A DNA stretch of 64,000 nucleotides from G963666945 sp963666945. Its GTDB lineage: Bacteria > Bacteroidota > Bacteroidia > Bacteroidales > Marinifilaceae. A model generated the notes under the pieces. That model was not told the origin of the DNA and did not search any database. It worked only from the letters and a program-made list of their open reading frames with translations. Shown here in pieces: positions 10,074-19,184 of the stretch (position 1 is its first letter; each line of letters starts with the position of its first letter). Position numbers and translations under genes: made by a program. The DNA is taken from positions 62,001 to 126,000 of the forward strand of contig CAXXRT010000055.1 in NCBI GenBank assembly GCA_963666945.2. Direction: 5' to 3'.

Positions 10074-11419
10074 TATCCAAATAGTTTTATAATATCGTTA
10101 GCGTTAGCAAGTATAAGTAGTCCTAATAATAAAAACATTCCTCCTATTTGTGCGTATTCCATGAATTTGTCTCCTGGTTTTCTTCCTGAAACAATTTCGT
10201 ATAGAAGGAATAATACATGACCTCCGTCTAATGCCGGAATAGGTAGAACGTTCATTATTGCCAGAATAATAGACAGGAATGCTGTAAGATTCCAGAAAGC
10301 TTGCCAGTCCCATATTCCAGGGAAAATGTTTCCAATGGAGATAAATCCTCCTAAAGATTTATAAGCTTTTGTTTCGGCAGAAAATAATAGTTTAAATTGT
10401 TTTAAATATGAGGTCAGTTTATCTATGCCCATATTAATTCCTGCTGGTATTGATTCTGCAAAAGAATATTTCTTTGTTTCGAATTCAAAAACGTTTACAC
10501 TTGGAAGATTTCTGACGCCTAACAAAGCGCTACTGCCTAGTTGTATATTATAGGTAATGGTGTCGTTGTTTCTTATAGTTTTTACATCAATATGCTTATT
10601 CTTATTCGCCTCTAGATAAGTTTTAAATTGATCGTAATATTCGAATTTATTGTTATTTATAGCGATAATTTCATCACCTTCTATTGCCCCTGCATTTTTT
10701 AGAATAGATTCTTTGCTAAATGCACTTATCTTAAATGGTCTAAAAGGCATTCTAGGTGTTAGGGGTAATATGTAATTAAATCCTTTGGATGATTGTTCCA
10801 ATAAAGCCGGAATAAAATAAGAAGGAACTCTTATATCTAATTTCTCCCCTTCTCTTAGAACCTGTATGGTCTTTGGAGAGTTAAGTAATATGTCTGGAAT
10901 AATGTCTGAAAAACGTTCAACTTCTTTATTGTCTAAGGCATATATTATATCTCCATTTTGAATGCCAATGCTTTGTACCAGAGAATCGCAAACCACACCG
11001 TATTTGGCATTCTTGGCAGGTAAGTATTGTTCTCCCCATGCAAACAGTACCATGGTATAGATGAAAAATGCAAGAACAAAATTTACCAGTACACCACCAA
11101 GCATAATTAATAATCTTTGCCATGCTGGCTTTGATCTGAATTCGTATGGTTTAGGTGGAAGTTTCATCTGTTCTTTGTCTAAAGATTCGTCTATCATCCC
11201 TGATATCTTCACATATCCACCAAGGGGAATCCACCCCATCCCGTATTCTGTCTCACCTTTTTTATATTTGAACAGAGAAAAACCAGGGTTGAAAAATATA
11301 TAAAATTTTTCTACTCTTGTCTTAAATATTTTTGCAAAAACAAAATGCCCTAATTCGTGAAGCATTACCAAAATAGATAAGCTTAAAAGGAATTGACATA
11401 TTTTTACCAGTACTTCCAT
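10073..11419 (-). CDS. rseP: RIP metalloprotease RseP (site-2 protease)
   Basis: 448 residues. The zinc motif MLHELGHF lies near residue 19 in the first membrane segment, a transmembrane stretch follows near 105-130, two PDZ-like regions fill roughly 130-310, and the second metal-binding site LPIPALDGGHVLF is near 395 before the final membrane helices. The length is usual for Bacteroidota. The enzyme cleaves membrane-embedded anti-sigma factors or signal peptide remnants in the inner membrane. It lies between dxr and the methyltransferase; the dxr-rseP pairing is common in this phylum. Confidence 0.95.
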   Translation of the reverse strand: MEVLVKICQFLLSLSILVMLHELGHFVFAKIFKTRVEKFYIFFNPGFSLFKYKKGETEYGMGWIPLGGYVKISGMIDESLDKEQMKLPPKPYEFRSKPAWQRLLIMLGGVLVNFVLAFFIYTMVLFAWGEQYLPAKNAKYGVVCDSLVQSIGIQNGDIIYALDNKEVERFSDIIPDILLNSPKTIQVLREGEKLDIRVPSYFIPALLEQSSKGFNYILPLTPRMPFRPFKISAFSKESILKNAGAIEGDEIIAINNNKFEYYDQFKTYLEANKNKHIDVKTIRNNDTITYNIQLGSSALLGVRNLPSVNVFEFETKKYSFAESIPAGINMGIDKLTSYLKQFKLLFSAETKAYKSLGGFISIGNIFPGIWDWQAFWNLTAFLSIILAIMNVLPIPALDGGHVLFLLYEIVSGRKPGDKFMEYAQIGGMFLLLGLLILANANDIIKLFG

Positions 11420-11443
11420 AATTGTATTTTAAAATTTAGCTTC

Positions 11444-11477
11444 CAAATATAATCAATTATATGAGAGAAGCCGCAAA
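11444..11477 (-). promoter_or_regulatory. Putative internal promoter for rseP
   Basis: On the minus strand TATATTTG (11451-11444) is preceded 22 bases upstream by TTTG (11477-11474), inside the end of dxr. Both elements match the Bacteroidota consensus. Confidence 0.45.
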
Positions 11478-12605
11478 TTTTCTTGTTTCTCTGTCTGTCT
11501 CTATATAGTCGTTTAGGTCAGGTTTTTTTATAAAAGAAACTTTTTTAATGCAATCTTCGATAATATCTGTCATTCCTAAAAAGCTTGTTTTGTGTGTTAA
11601 AAAAGCTTTGACGGCAACCTCATTTGCTGCATTTAATATACAGGGCATATTACCTTCCTTTTTCATCGCTTCAAAAGCAAGGCTAAGATTTCGGAATGTG
11701 TTGATGTCCGGTTTTTCAAAAGTTAGTTCAGGATAATCCCAGAAACTAAATCTTGGGAAATTTGTTTTTAGTCTGTCCGGGTATGTTAAAGCAAATTGTA
11801 TTGGGAGTTTCATGTCAGGAAGTCCCATTTGTGCCTTAATGCATCCATCTTCAAATTGTACCATAGAGTGTATTATGGATTGTGGGTGAACTACAATTTC
11901 AATTTGTTCTGGAGTAAGATCGAAAAGCCATTTGGCCTCAATTGCTTCAAAGCCTTTGTTCATTAATGAGGCCGAGTCTATTGTTATTTTTGCGCCCATA
12001 TCCCAGTTAGGGTGTTTGAGGGCTTGTTCCGGACTGACTGTTTTTAAATAATCTATGTCTTTCCCACGAAAAGGGCCACCGGATGCAGTCAATAATATTT
12101 TTTCTATATTATTACCCATCTCACCCATTAGACATTGAAAGATTGCCGAGTGTTCGGAATCTACAGGGTAAATGTTGACTTTGTTTTTCTGTTGAAGTGA
12201 TTTTATGAGTTCTCCTGCAACAACCAGGGTCTCTTTATTTGCCAGTGCAATGTTTTTGCCGGCCTCAATGGCTTTAATGGTTGGTATTAATCCGGAATAT
12301 CCAACCATAGCAGTAACAACTGTATCTATGGTTGAAAATTGTACCACTTCTTCTATTGCCTTGTTTCCGGCAAAGACTTTAATGTCTTCGTTAACAAGAG
12401 CTCTATTGACTTCTTCGTATTTGTCCTCGTTGGCTATTACTACCGTGTCGGGTTTGAATTTTAAGGCTTGTTCTATTAAAAGTTTTGAATTTTCGTTGGC
12501 AGTAATAATTTCTACGCTAAATTTATCAGGATTTGATTCAACCACCTCTAGTGTTTGTGTTCCTATTGATCCGGTTGAGCCTAAGATTGCTATGTGCTTT
12601 CTCAT
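11457..12605 (-). CDS. dxr: 1-deoxy-D-xylulose 5-phosphate reductoisomerase
   Basis: 382 residues, full length. NADPH loop GSTGSIGTQTLEVV at the N-terminus; catalytic and metal residues in NIYPVDSEHSAIFQC near 147, ASGGPFRGKD near 175 and ITIDSASLMNKGFEAIEA near 207. It catalyses the committed step of the MEP isoprenoid pathway (DXP to MEP) in the cytoplasm. The start overlaps the stop of the upstream M23 gene by one base (TAATG). Confidence 0.98.
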   Translation of the reverse strand: MRKHIAILGSTGSIGTQTLEVVESNPDKFSVEIITANENSKLLIEQALKFKPDTVVIANEDKYEEVNRALVNEDIKVFAGNKAIEEVVQFSTIDTVVTAMVGYSGLIPTIKAIEAGKNIALANKETLVVAGELIKSLQQKNKVNIYPVDSEHSAIFQCLMGEMGNNIEKILLTASGGPFRGKDIDYLKTVSPEQALKHPNWDMGAKITIDSASLMNKGFEAIEAKWLFDLTPEQIEIVVHPQSIIHSMVQFEDGCIKAQMGLPDMKLPIQFALTYPDRLKTNFPRFSFWDYPELTFEKPDINTFRNLSLAFEAMKKEGNMPCILNAANEVAVKAFLTHKTSFLGMTDIIEDCIKKVSFIKKPDLNDYIETDRETRKFAASLI

Positions 12606-13462
12606 TATTTAAATTTGATATATGATTCGGGGTTTAGTGGTTTTCCACCTTTCCATAGTTCGAAATGAAGGTGGGTACTGGATGATAATTCACCAGTGTT
12701 ACCTATTATTGCGATAGCCTCGCCGGCCTTAACATGTTGTCCTGTTTTCTTTAAAAGTTCAACATTGTGCTTGTATATTGAAATAAGATTATTAGCATGC
12801 TGAACTTGTATTACGTGACCTGTCTTTATAGTCCATCCGGTAAAAATTATGGTTCCATCCAATACGGCAGATATCTTGCTGTTTGGCTTTGCAACAATAT
12901 CAATACCATAATGTTGATGCGTTGCATCGAAACTCTGGGATATTAGTCCTATGACGGGAGGGAATAATTTTATGTTTTCGTGTTTGGGTTTATTGTGATC
13001 TGAAATCAGAAGATTAAAGCGTTCTTCGTCTTCTATCTTTTTTCTGAATTCTTGTTCTTTTTCAGATGTTTCGAATTTTATATCGTAGCTTCTTTGGGAA
13101 ATGGTGTCGTTTGGTAACTCAATTTCTGTATTTTCCTCTTCTGTTCCGTTGATGATATTTTGTATGCTTACAAAAAAACGGTCTCTTTTTTCTAATTCTG
13201 TTTTAAGTGAATCGACTGTAATGGAGTTTTTAACAATATTATTTCTTAAGTTACGATCGAATCCCGGTATAATTTGTTTTATATCTGTAAACACAATCAA
13301 TAAAGTAATAATGATACTTATGACAATTATTAGGCCTAAAATGCTACTAACTAAATTTAGTTTCGAAATCCTTATAGATAAAAGTTCTTCGAAAGTATTC
13401 TCGTTATAAATTGAGAGCTTGTATTTTTTGTGGAGCTTTTTAATAATCTTTTTCTCTGTCAT
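12605..13462 (-). CDS. M23-family peptidoglycan metallopeptidase, membrane anchored
   Basis: About 285 residues from the ATG at 13462 (MTEKKIIKKLHKKYKLSIYN), which matches the usual start of the Bacteroidota orthologues; an upstream extension in the open frame is not protein-like. One membrane helix lies near 50-75 (VSSILGLIIVISIIITLL), followed by a coiled region, then an M23/LytM domain from about 180 (FDATHQHYGIDIVAKPNSKI) with HxxxD and the final HLHFELWKGGKPL. It probably cleaves or helps remodel peptidoglycan in the periplasm. It is the first gene of the leftward M23-dxr-rseP-methyltransferase unit. Confidence 0.88.
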   Translation of the reverse strand: MTEKKIIKKLHKKYKLSIYNENTFEELLSIRISKLNLVSSILGLIIVISIIITLLIVFTDIKQIIPGFDRNLRNNIVKNSITVDSLKTELEKRDRFFVSIQNIINGTEEENTEIELPNDTISQRSYDIKFETSEKEQEFRKKIEDEERFNLLISDHNKPKHENIKLFPPVIGLISQSFDATHQHYGIDIVAKPNSKISAVLDGTIIFTGWTIKTGHVIQVQHANNLISIYKHNVELLKKTGQHVKAGEAIAIIGNTGELSSSTHLHFELWKGGKPLNPESYIKFK

Positions 13463-13525
13463 GTTTTGTTGTTTGTCCTCAGTCTTAAAAACTATTTGAT
13501 TATTTGTGATGATTAAATTATAAGA

Positions 13526-13533
13526 CAAAGGTA
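13526..13533 (-). promoter_or_regulatory. Putative -7 box for the M23-dxr operon
   Basis: TACCTTTG on the minus strand fits TAnnTTTG, about 64 bases before the M23 ATG. The -33 element is unclear. Confidence 0.4.
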
Positions 13534-13641
13534 AAAAAAAAATGTTGCTATGAAATATTTTAAATATGCATTTGTAAATGTCTGGTGTGTTGCGTATTAT
13601 TTGATATTGCAAGGTTTTTTGGGTTTTTTATTGGTAAAAAG

Positions 13642-13672
13642 TTTGTTGGGGATGAAAATTGTGTTAGCTTTG
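13642..13672 (+). promoter_or_regulatory. Strong Bacteroidota promoter of the initiator tRNA cluster
   Basis: TTTG (13642-13645), a 19-base spacer, then TAGCTTTG (13665-13672): an exact match to TTTG-N17/23-TAnnTTTG. Predicted start is near 13679, about 38 bases before the first tRNA. Confidence 0.75.
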
Positions 13673-13716
13673 CAACCGCAAAAGAAAGAAAGATACGTTC
13701 TATAAAAATATATAAT

Positions 13717-13788
13717 TGCGGGATGGAGCAGTGGCAGCTCGTTGGGCTCATAACCCAAAGGTCGTAGGTTCGAATCCTGCTCCCGCTA
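13717..13788 (+). tRNA. tRNA-fMet (CAU), copy 1
   Basis: The anticodon loop CTCATAA with three G:C pairs closing the anticodon stem (TTGGG/CCCAA) is the initiator signature. If the acceptor is the standard 7 bp, positions 1 and 72 are both U and do not pair, as initiators require. CCA is not encoded (the next bases are CAT). It is identical to copies 2 and 3 over 72 bases. Confidence 0.92.
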
Positions 13789-13839
13789 CATTTTTTGTTA
13801 CGTATTCTGAAATTGACATTTTGAAATAAAGATATATAT

Positions 13840-13911
13840 TGCGGGATGGAGCAGTGGCAGCTCGTTGGGCTCATAACCCAAAGGTCGTAGGTTCGAATCC
13901 TGCTCCCGCTA
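13840..13911 (+). tRNA. tRNA-fMet (CAU), copy 2, followed by CCA
   Basis: Identical to copy 1 over 72 bases. This is the only copy followed by CCA in the DNA (13912-13914). It sits 51 bases after copy 1. Confidence 0.92.
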
Positions 13912-13965
13912 CCAATTTTATTCTTTGTTTTATTAATTTGAAGATTTGATCTAAAAATATATTAT

Positions 13966-14037
13966 TGCGGGATGGAGCAGTGGCAGCTCGTTGGGCTCAT
14001 AACCCAAAGGTCGTAGGTTCGAATCCTGCTCCCGCTA
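13966..14037 (+). tRNA. tRNA-fMet (CAU), copy 3
   Basis: Identical to copies 1 and 2 over the mature region. The flanking sequence differs and CCA is not encoded (CTA follows). An intrinsic terminator starts two bases later. Confidence 0.92.
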
Positions 14038-14039
14038 CT

Positions 14040-14070
14040 AAGAGTCGGTTTTTTAACTGGCTCTTTTTTT
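14040..14070 (+). terminator. Terminator of the tRNA-fMet cluster
   Basis: AAGAGTCGGTT and AACTGGCTCTT pair over 11 positions with two G-U pairs and a four-T loop, followed by a run of T. Confidence 0.85.
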
Positions 14071-14228
14071 ATTTTATTTAAAATTATAGGATAATTTAGT
14101 GTTTGTCTATTTTATTTCATGATATGTCAAAACTTTTCTATTTAGATCTAATTATTTAATCTCATTACCGATTTTTCTCGTATCAGTTTTTAGGATTTAT
14201 ATTTTTAATGACTTTAAACTTTGTCTTT

Positions 14229-14339
14229 ATGAAAATTGATGATTTGATATTCTGTGATATTGATGATAATCTAAAGTCTTTTGTTAAGCAGGTTGTTGTT
14301 GCTATATTAATAATATTGGTTTTGTCGTTTGTTGCTTAA
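14229..14339 (+). CDS. Possible 36-residue tail-anchored microprotein
   Basis: An ATG frame in the gap between the tRNAs and dnaB encodes a hydrophilic acidic start (MKIDDLIFCDIDDNLKSF) and then a hydrophobic stretch QVVVAILIILVLSFVA up to the stop. The charged-then-hydrophobic split is what a small membrane protein would show. No clear ribosome site or homology is evident and chance is possible. Confidence 0.3.
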   Translation: MKIDDLIFCDIDDNLKSFVKQVVVAILIILVLSFVA

Positions 14340-14409
14340 TAAGGATTGTTCCTTTCAGTTATATGATTTAAGGGGTAAGTATTAGCTCTGATAATATCTC
14401 TTTAGAATG

Positions 14410-14440
14410 TTGTTTTATGTGTGTTGAGTTCTTATCTTTG
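14410..14440 (+). promoter_or_regulatory. Putative dnaB promoter
   Basis: TTG at 14410, a 20-base spacer and TATCTTTG at 14433-14440 match the Bacteroidota consensus. Predicted start is about 15 bases before the dnaB ATG. The rest of the 14071-14461 gap holds only the possible microprotein. Confidence 0.6.
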
Positions 14441-14461
14441 TTTTCTATATAAGAAAGAAAT

Positions 14462-16000
14462 ATGGGTAAGAAACAATATAATAAAGTGCAGCAAAATGCT
14501 ATAAGTGAGTATGGTAAGGTTCCTCCTCAGGCTATTGAATTGGAAGAGGTTGTATTGGGAGCCTTGATGCTGGAAAAAGATGCATATATAACAGTTGGTG
14601 ATATTATTTGTCCTGATGCATTTTATAAAGATTCACATAAAAAGATCTTTAAAGCAATTCAGCGACTGGCGATGGACGAGGAGCCAATTGATATTCTTAC
14701 TGTATCTGAGGAATTAAAGAAACAGGGTGCTTTAGATGAGGTTGGGGGGTATGTTTATATCAGTCAACTGACCAATAGAGTTGCTTCTGCTGCCCATATA
14801 GAATTTCATGCCAGAATAATTGCCCAGAAACATATACAGAGAGAGCTTATAAGGGTTAGTAGTGAAATACTGACTATGGCTTACGATGAGAGTATTGACG
14901 TTGCCGATTTGATGGATAAGGCTCAACAGGATGTTTTTGATGTCGCCGAAGGGAATATCAGGAAAGAGATTTCCCCAATCAGCAAGGTTATTGATGAGGC
15001 CATAAAAGGTATTGAGACTGCTGCTGCAAGAGCGGATGGTTTAAGTGGGGTCCCCTCCGGTTTTACAGCTTTGGATAGGGTTACCTCTGGCTGGCAGCCT
15101 TCAGATTTGGTTATTATTGCAGCTCGTCCTTCGATGGGTAAAACAGCTTTTGTACTGTCTATGGCCAGAAATATGGCGGTTACGCACAAACAAGCAATAG
15201 CGGTATTCTCACTTGAGATGTCTTCGGTTCAGCTTGTCAACAGGCTTATTTCAAGTGAGACGGAATTGGGATCTGAAAAGATTAGGAACGGGAAGTTGCA
15301 GGATTTTGAATGGCAGCAATTACATAGAAAAATCAAATCTTTGGTTGAGGCTCCAATTTATATAGATGATACTCCGGCTTTATCTATATTTGAGTTGCGT
15401 GCCAAATGTAGGAGATTGAAAGCAAAATACGATATTAAGTTATTGATAATTGACTACCTTCAGTTGATGACAGCGGGAAGTGATATGAGAGGGAACAGGG
15501 AGCAGGAGGTGAGTCTTATTTCGCGACAGTTAAAGATTATAGCCAAAGAATTAAATATACCTGTTCTCGCTCTTTCCCAGTTGAACAGGGGGGTGGAACA
15601 AAGGACAGGTGATGCTAAAAAACCTATGCTTTCTGATTTGAGGGAATCCGGGTCTATTGAGCAGGATGCGGATATGGTGCTTTTTATTCACCGTCCGGAG
15701 CGATATGGAATAACACAGGATAGTGAGGGTAACGATTTGAGGGGAATAGCTGATATTATTATTGCCAAACACCGTAATGGTGCTGTGGGTGAGATTCAGC
15801 TTAGATTCAGGAATGAGTTGGCGCAGTTCTGTGATCTTGAGCAGGTTTCTCCTTTTTATACCAATGAAACGGGTGGTGATACTAAGATATTTAGTTCTAA
15901 AATGAATACTGGAGAAGCAGAAACAGTTGTTGCAGGAGAAGTTGGGCTGGGGCAAGGAATCCCCACAGCAGATGATTTTGACTCTGCTCCGCCTTTTTAA
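14462..16000 (+). CDS. dnaB: Replicative DNA helicase DnaB
   Basis: 512 residues. An N-terminal DnaB domain begins PPQAIELEEVVLGALMLEKD, then a linker and a RecA-type helicase core with Walker A ARPSMGKTAF near 225, Walker B LLIIDYLQL near 333 and the arginine-bearing segment DMVLFIHRPERYG near 405. It has the typical DnaB C-terminal half. No intein interrupts it. It unwinds DNA at the replication fork as a hexamer. It reads into rfbA 30 bases later. Confidence 0.98.
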   Translation: MGKKQYNKVQQNAISEYGKVPPQAIELEEVVLGALMLEKDAYITVGDIICPDAFYKDSHKKIFKAIQRLAMDEEPIDILTVSEELKKQGALDEVGGYVYISQLTNRVASAAHIEFHARIIAQKHIQRELIRVSSEILTMAYDESIDVADLMDKAQQDVFDVAEGNIRKEISPISKVIDEAIKGIETAAARADGLSGVPSGFTALDRVTSGWQPSDLVIIAARPSMGKTAFVLSMARNMAVTHKQAIAVFSLEMSSVQLVNRLISSETELGSEKIRNGKLQDFEWQQLHRKIKSLVEAPIYIDDTPALSIFELRAKCRRLKAKYDIKLLIIDYLQLMTAGSDMRGNREQEVSLISRQLKIIAKELNIPVLALSQLNRGVEQRTGDAKKPMLSDLRESGSIEQDADMVLFIHRPERYGITQDSEGNDLRGIADIIIAKHRNGAVGEIQLRFRNELAQFCDLEQVSPFYTNETGGDTKIFSSKMNTGEAETVVAGEVGLGQGIPTADDFDSAPPF

Positions 16001-16030
16001 AATATTGGAAATACTAATAAATATATCTTT

Positions 16031-16909
16031 ATGAAAGGAATAATTCTAGCTGGTGGTTCGGGAACAAGACTATATCCGATAACAAAAGGAATTTCGAAAC
16101 AGCTTCTTCCTGTTTATGACAAACCGATGATATATTACCCTCTCTCGGTTCTTATGCTTGCCGGAATAAAAGAAATATTGATAATCTCAACTCCAACGGA
16201 TTTGCCTCATTTTAAAAAAATGTTGGGGGATGGAGAAGATATAGGATTAAAATTGGAATATGCAGAACAGCCTTCTCCGGATGGTTTGGCTCAGGCTTTT
16301 ATTATTGGTGAAGATTTTATTGGTGGGGATGATGTTTGTATGGTGTTGGGTGATAATATTTTTTATGGGCAGGGAATGACTTCGTTGCTTAAAGATGCAA
16401 GAAATAATGTAGAAAGGGATGGGATAGCCACTGTGTTTGGATACTATGTTAATGATCCCAAAAGATATGGTGTTGCTGAGTTTGATGAAAAAGGTAATGT
16501 TATTTCGATAGAAGAGAAACCTCAGAATCCCAAGTCTAATTATGCTGTTGTTGGTCTTTATTTTTATCCTAATTCTGTTGTAAATGTAGCTAAGACAATA
16601 ACTCCCTCAGATAGGGGAGAACTGGAAATTACCACAGTAAATCAGCAATATCTTAAAAATAAGAGTCTTAGAGTTGAATTAATGGGTAGGGGATATGCAT
16701 GGTTGGATACAGGAACACATGAATCTCTTCTTGATGCAGGAATGTTTATAGAAACTATTGAAAAGAGGCAGGGACTTAAGGTTGCATGTCTTGAGGAAAT
16801 AGCCTTTCAGAGAGGGTATATAGATAAGAACAAACTTATGGAGTTGGGTAAGGCTATGGACAAGAATGACTATGGACAGTATATAATTAAAATAGCTGAG
16901 GGAAAATAA
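16031..16909 (+). CDS. rfbA: Glucose-1-phosphate thymidylyltransferase
   Basis: 292 residues with the RmlA signature [20 protein letters not shown] at the N-terminus, [10 protein letters not shown] near 37 and [11 protein letters not shown] near 107. It makes dTDP-glucose from dTTP and glucose-1-phosphate, the first step toward dTDP-deoxysugars for surface glycans. rfbB follows 15 bases later. The rfbC and rfbD steps are absent here, so the sugar made depends on genes elsewhere. Confidence 0.97.
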   Translation: MKGIILAGGSGTRLYPITKGISKQLLPVYDKPMIYYPLSVLMLAGIKEILIISTPTDLPHFKKMLGDGEDIGLKLEYAEQPSPDGLAQAFIIGEDFIGGDDVCMVLGDNIFYGQGMTSLLKDARNNVERDGIATVFGYYVNDPKRYGVAEFDEKGNVISIEEKPQNPKSNYAVVGLYFYPNSVVNVAKTITPSDRGELEITTVNQQYLKNKSLRVELMGRGYAWLDTGTHESLLDAGMFIETIEKRQGLKVACLEEIAFQRGYIDKNKLMELGKAMDKNDYGQYIIKIAEGK

Positions 16910-16924
16910 GTTAATATTGATTTT

Positions 16925-17983
16925 ATGGCAAAAAGAAATATATTGATTACAGGAGGTGCGGGTTTTATCGGTTCGCATGTAGTAAGATTGTTTGTTAGTA
17001 AATATCCAGAATATAATATTATTAATTTCGACAAGCTTACTTATGCTGGTAATCTTGAAAATCTAAGAGACATAGAAGGAGCTTCTAATTATAAGTTTGT
17101 AAAGGGAGATATATGTGATAAAGATGTTGTAGAAAAAGTTTTTTCAGAAGAAGAAATAGATGCAGTTATACACCTGGCTGCAGAATCTCATGTTGACCGT
17201 TCTATTGAAAATCCTTTTGAATTTGCCAATACAAATATAATAGGGACACTTACTTTATTGCATGTGGCTAAGAATTATTGGGGTAATAGTATAGCAGATA
17301 AGTTGTTTTACCATGTTTCAACTGATGAAGTTTATGGATCTTTGGGTGAAGAGGGATTATTTACTGAGGATACATCTTATGACCCCAAATCTCCTTATTC
17401 AGCGGCTAAAGCCAGTTCTGATCATTTTGTTAGGGCATTTAATAATACTTATGGAATGCCTGTTGTTATTACAAATTGTTCAAATAATTATGGTCCTAAT
17501 CAGTTTCCCGAAAAGTTGATTCCTCTTGTTATAAACAATATACTTAATAATAAGCCTCTTCCCGTTTATGGAAAGGGAGAGAACGTGAGAGATTGGTTGT
17601 ATGTTGTGGATCATGCAAATGCAATTGATGTTGTGTTTCATAAAGGTAAGTCAGGGGAAACATATAATATCGGAGGCCTTAATGAATGGAAAAATATTGA
17701 TTTGATAAAAGTTATATGTAGGGTTATGGATAAAAAGCTTGGAAGATCCGAAGGGAGTTCTGAAAAGTTGATAACCTTTGTAAAGGATCGTGCGGGTCAT
17801 GATCTTAGATATGCAATTGATGCCACAAAAATAACAAATGAACTAGGTTGGAGACCTTTGCTTGATTTTGAGAAGGGCATAGAGTTAACGGTTGAATGGT
17901 ATCTTAAAAACCAGGGATGGATGGATCGTGTGACCAGTGGTGAGTATCAGGAATATTATAAAGAGATGTATAAAGATAGGTAA
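16925..17983 (+). CDS. rfbB: dTDP-glucose 4,6-dehydratase
   Basis: 352 residues of an extended SDR enzyme: GGAGFIGSHVVRLF near 8, HLAAESHVDRSIENP near 82, the STDEVYGSLG segment near 133 and the YSAAKAS catalytic Tyr-Lys near 160. It converts dTDP-glucose to dTDP-4-keto-6-deoxyglucose using bound NAD. It forms a two-gene unit with rfbA. Confidence 0.97.
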   Translation: MAKRNILITGGAGFIGSHVVRLFVSKYPEYNIINFDKLTYAGNLENLRDIEGASNYKFVKGDICDKDVVEKVFSEEEIDAVIHLAAESHVDRSIENPFEFANTNIIGTLTLLHVAKNYWGNSIADKLFYHVSTDEVYGSLGEEGLFTEDTSYDPKSPYSAAKASSDHFVRAFNNTYGMPVVITNCSNNYGPNQFPEKLIPLVINNILNNKPLPVYGKGENVRDWLYVVDHANAIDVVFHKGKSGETYNIGGLNEWKNIDLIKVICRVMDKKLGRSEGSSEKLITFVKDRAGHDLRYAIDATKITNELGWRPLLDFEKGIELTVEWYLKNQGWMDRVTSGEYQEYYKEMYKDR

Positions 17984-18001
17984 GATAGTTCTTAACGAAA
18001 T

Positions 18002-18037
18002 AAAAGCAGGAAATATTTTACTATCCTGCTTTTTTTA
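18002..18037. terminator. Bidirectional terminator between rfbB and smpB
   Basis: AAAAGCAGGA pairs with TCCTGCTTTT around a 12-base loop, followed by a T-run; it separates convergent genes. Confidence 0.88.
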
Positions 18038-18042
18038 TGCTT

Positions 18043-18492
18043 TTATTTTTTCATTGCTCTGTCAATATCCCTTTTAGCGTCTTTGCGTTTAAGATCTTCT
18101 CTTTTATCGTAAGTTTTTTTACCTTTTGCAAGAGCTACAACTAATTTTGCAAAGCCTTTTTCATTAAGGAAAAGACGAACAGGGATTATCGTTAGTCCAC
18201 TTTCTTTGGTTTTGCGTTCAAGTTTATCAAGTTCTTTTCTGTTAAGGAGAAGTTTTCTTTCTCTTTTTTCTATATGATTAAAATAACTTCCAAATTTGTA
18301 TTCTGAGATATGCATGCCTTTTATCCATAGCTCATGGTTTACAAAATAGCAATAAGAATCCACAAGGCTGGCTTTACCTGCACGTATAGATTTTATTTCT
18401 GTACCAGTTAATACAATGCCGGCGGTAAATTTTTCGATAAATTCAAAATCGAAAGTGGCACGTTTGTTTTTTATGTTTATACTTTGTTGCAT
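18043..18492 (-). CDS. smpB: SsrA-binding protein SmpB
   Basis: 149 residues. Family marks are [20 protein letters not shown] at the start, [18 protein letters not shown], and the basic tail beginning [18 protein letters not shown]. SmpB binds tmRNA and brings it to stalled ribosomes; the tagged products are substrates for the ClpXP encoded nearby. No ssrA gene is seen in this window. Confidence 0.97.
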   Translation of the reverse strand: MQQSINIKNKRATFDFEFIEKFTAGIVLTGTEIKSIRAGKASLVDSYCYFVNHELWIKGMHISEYKFGSYFNHIEKRERKLLLNRKELDKLERKTKESGLTIIPVRLFLNEKGFAKLVVALAKGKKTYDKREDLKRKDAKRDIDRAMKK

Positions 18493-18527
18493 AGTAATTT
18501 AATCGGTATCTAAAAAGTAATATATCA

Positions 18528-19112
18528 CTAAACTTCTGCTACAGGAATTATAAAAACAATTGTAAGAAGTTTTTCTAATATAAGTGGTAATAGAATTATT
18601 AGTAATGATATAATTAAAGTATAACCGGTTTTATTGTTTTTTGTTGTTTTTATAATCGGATTAGTACCAGTCCAAATTGTCCATACAGCAATGAATTGTG
18701 TTATAACCAGGAAATTGGATATAATGGAGTGAGAACCAAAAAATCCTGCAATTCCGTGAAAAAGACAAAAGACGGAAGATCCGTATATCATCATTTTGTA
18801 GCAATCGATTTCGGATACGTCGGTATTGGATGATATCATCTCATTAAGAATTCTTGAACCTGCATACATTCCTGTTATCATAGAAATGAAAGTCACAAGA
18901 AAACACTTAAAACCAGTAATAAATCCGTCTTCCATAAATCTACCGATAAATACAAAGGTGCTACATATTGCAATAAAGGGAAATGCAAAATCATAAAACA
19001 AATCTTTTGTATTAGATTCTTCACTCTTGATTTTACTCCATTCCTTTGAAGGATTAACAACCAATGTTTTTACTCTCAGGAAAATTCCTTTTATGTCTAT
19101 GTTTTTTCTCAT
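18528..19112 (-). CDS. Yip1-family membrane protein
   Basis: 194 residues. A cytoplasmic N-terminus contains VKTLVVNPSKEWSKIKSE, a pattern common to Bacteroidota Yip1-domain proteins. About five hydrophobic segments follow (near 47-62, 70-90, 110-130, 135-155 and 165-190). Function in bacteria is unknown. It lies 35 bases upstream of smpB on the same strand and may be co-transcribed with it. Confidence 0.65.
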   Translation of the reverse strand: MRKNIDIKGIFLRVKTLVVNPSKEWSKIKSEESNTKDLFYDFAFPFIAICSTFVFIGRFMEDGFITGFKCFLVTFISMITGMYAGSRILNEMISSNTDVSEIDCYKMMIYGSSVFCLFHGIAGFFGSHSIISNFLVITQFIAVWTIWTGTNPIIKTTKNNKTGYTLIISLLIILLPLILEKLLTIVFIIPVAEV

Positions 19113-19184
19113 TGTAACACAAAAATATAATTTTTATAGGAAATTAGTTAAATTTACGGAGAAAACAGAATAAAAAGTTGTGTT

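Noticed and set aside
10104..10313. Antisense and out-of-frame open frames within rseP, and many similar ones inside dxr, nrdD, ffh and SusC.
   Set aside because: They overlap well-supported genes in other frames and have no recognisable domains.
13463..13612. A 50-residue N-terminal extension of the M23 protein.
   Set aside because: It precedes the conserved start, runs through the -7 box and is not protein-like.
14462..16000. Possible intein in dnaB, a common insertion site.
   Set aside because: The protein has the normal 512-residue length with uninterrupted helicase motifs.
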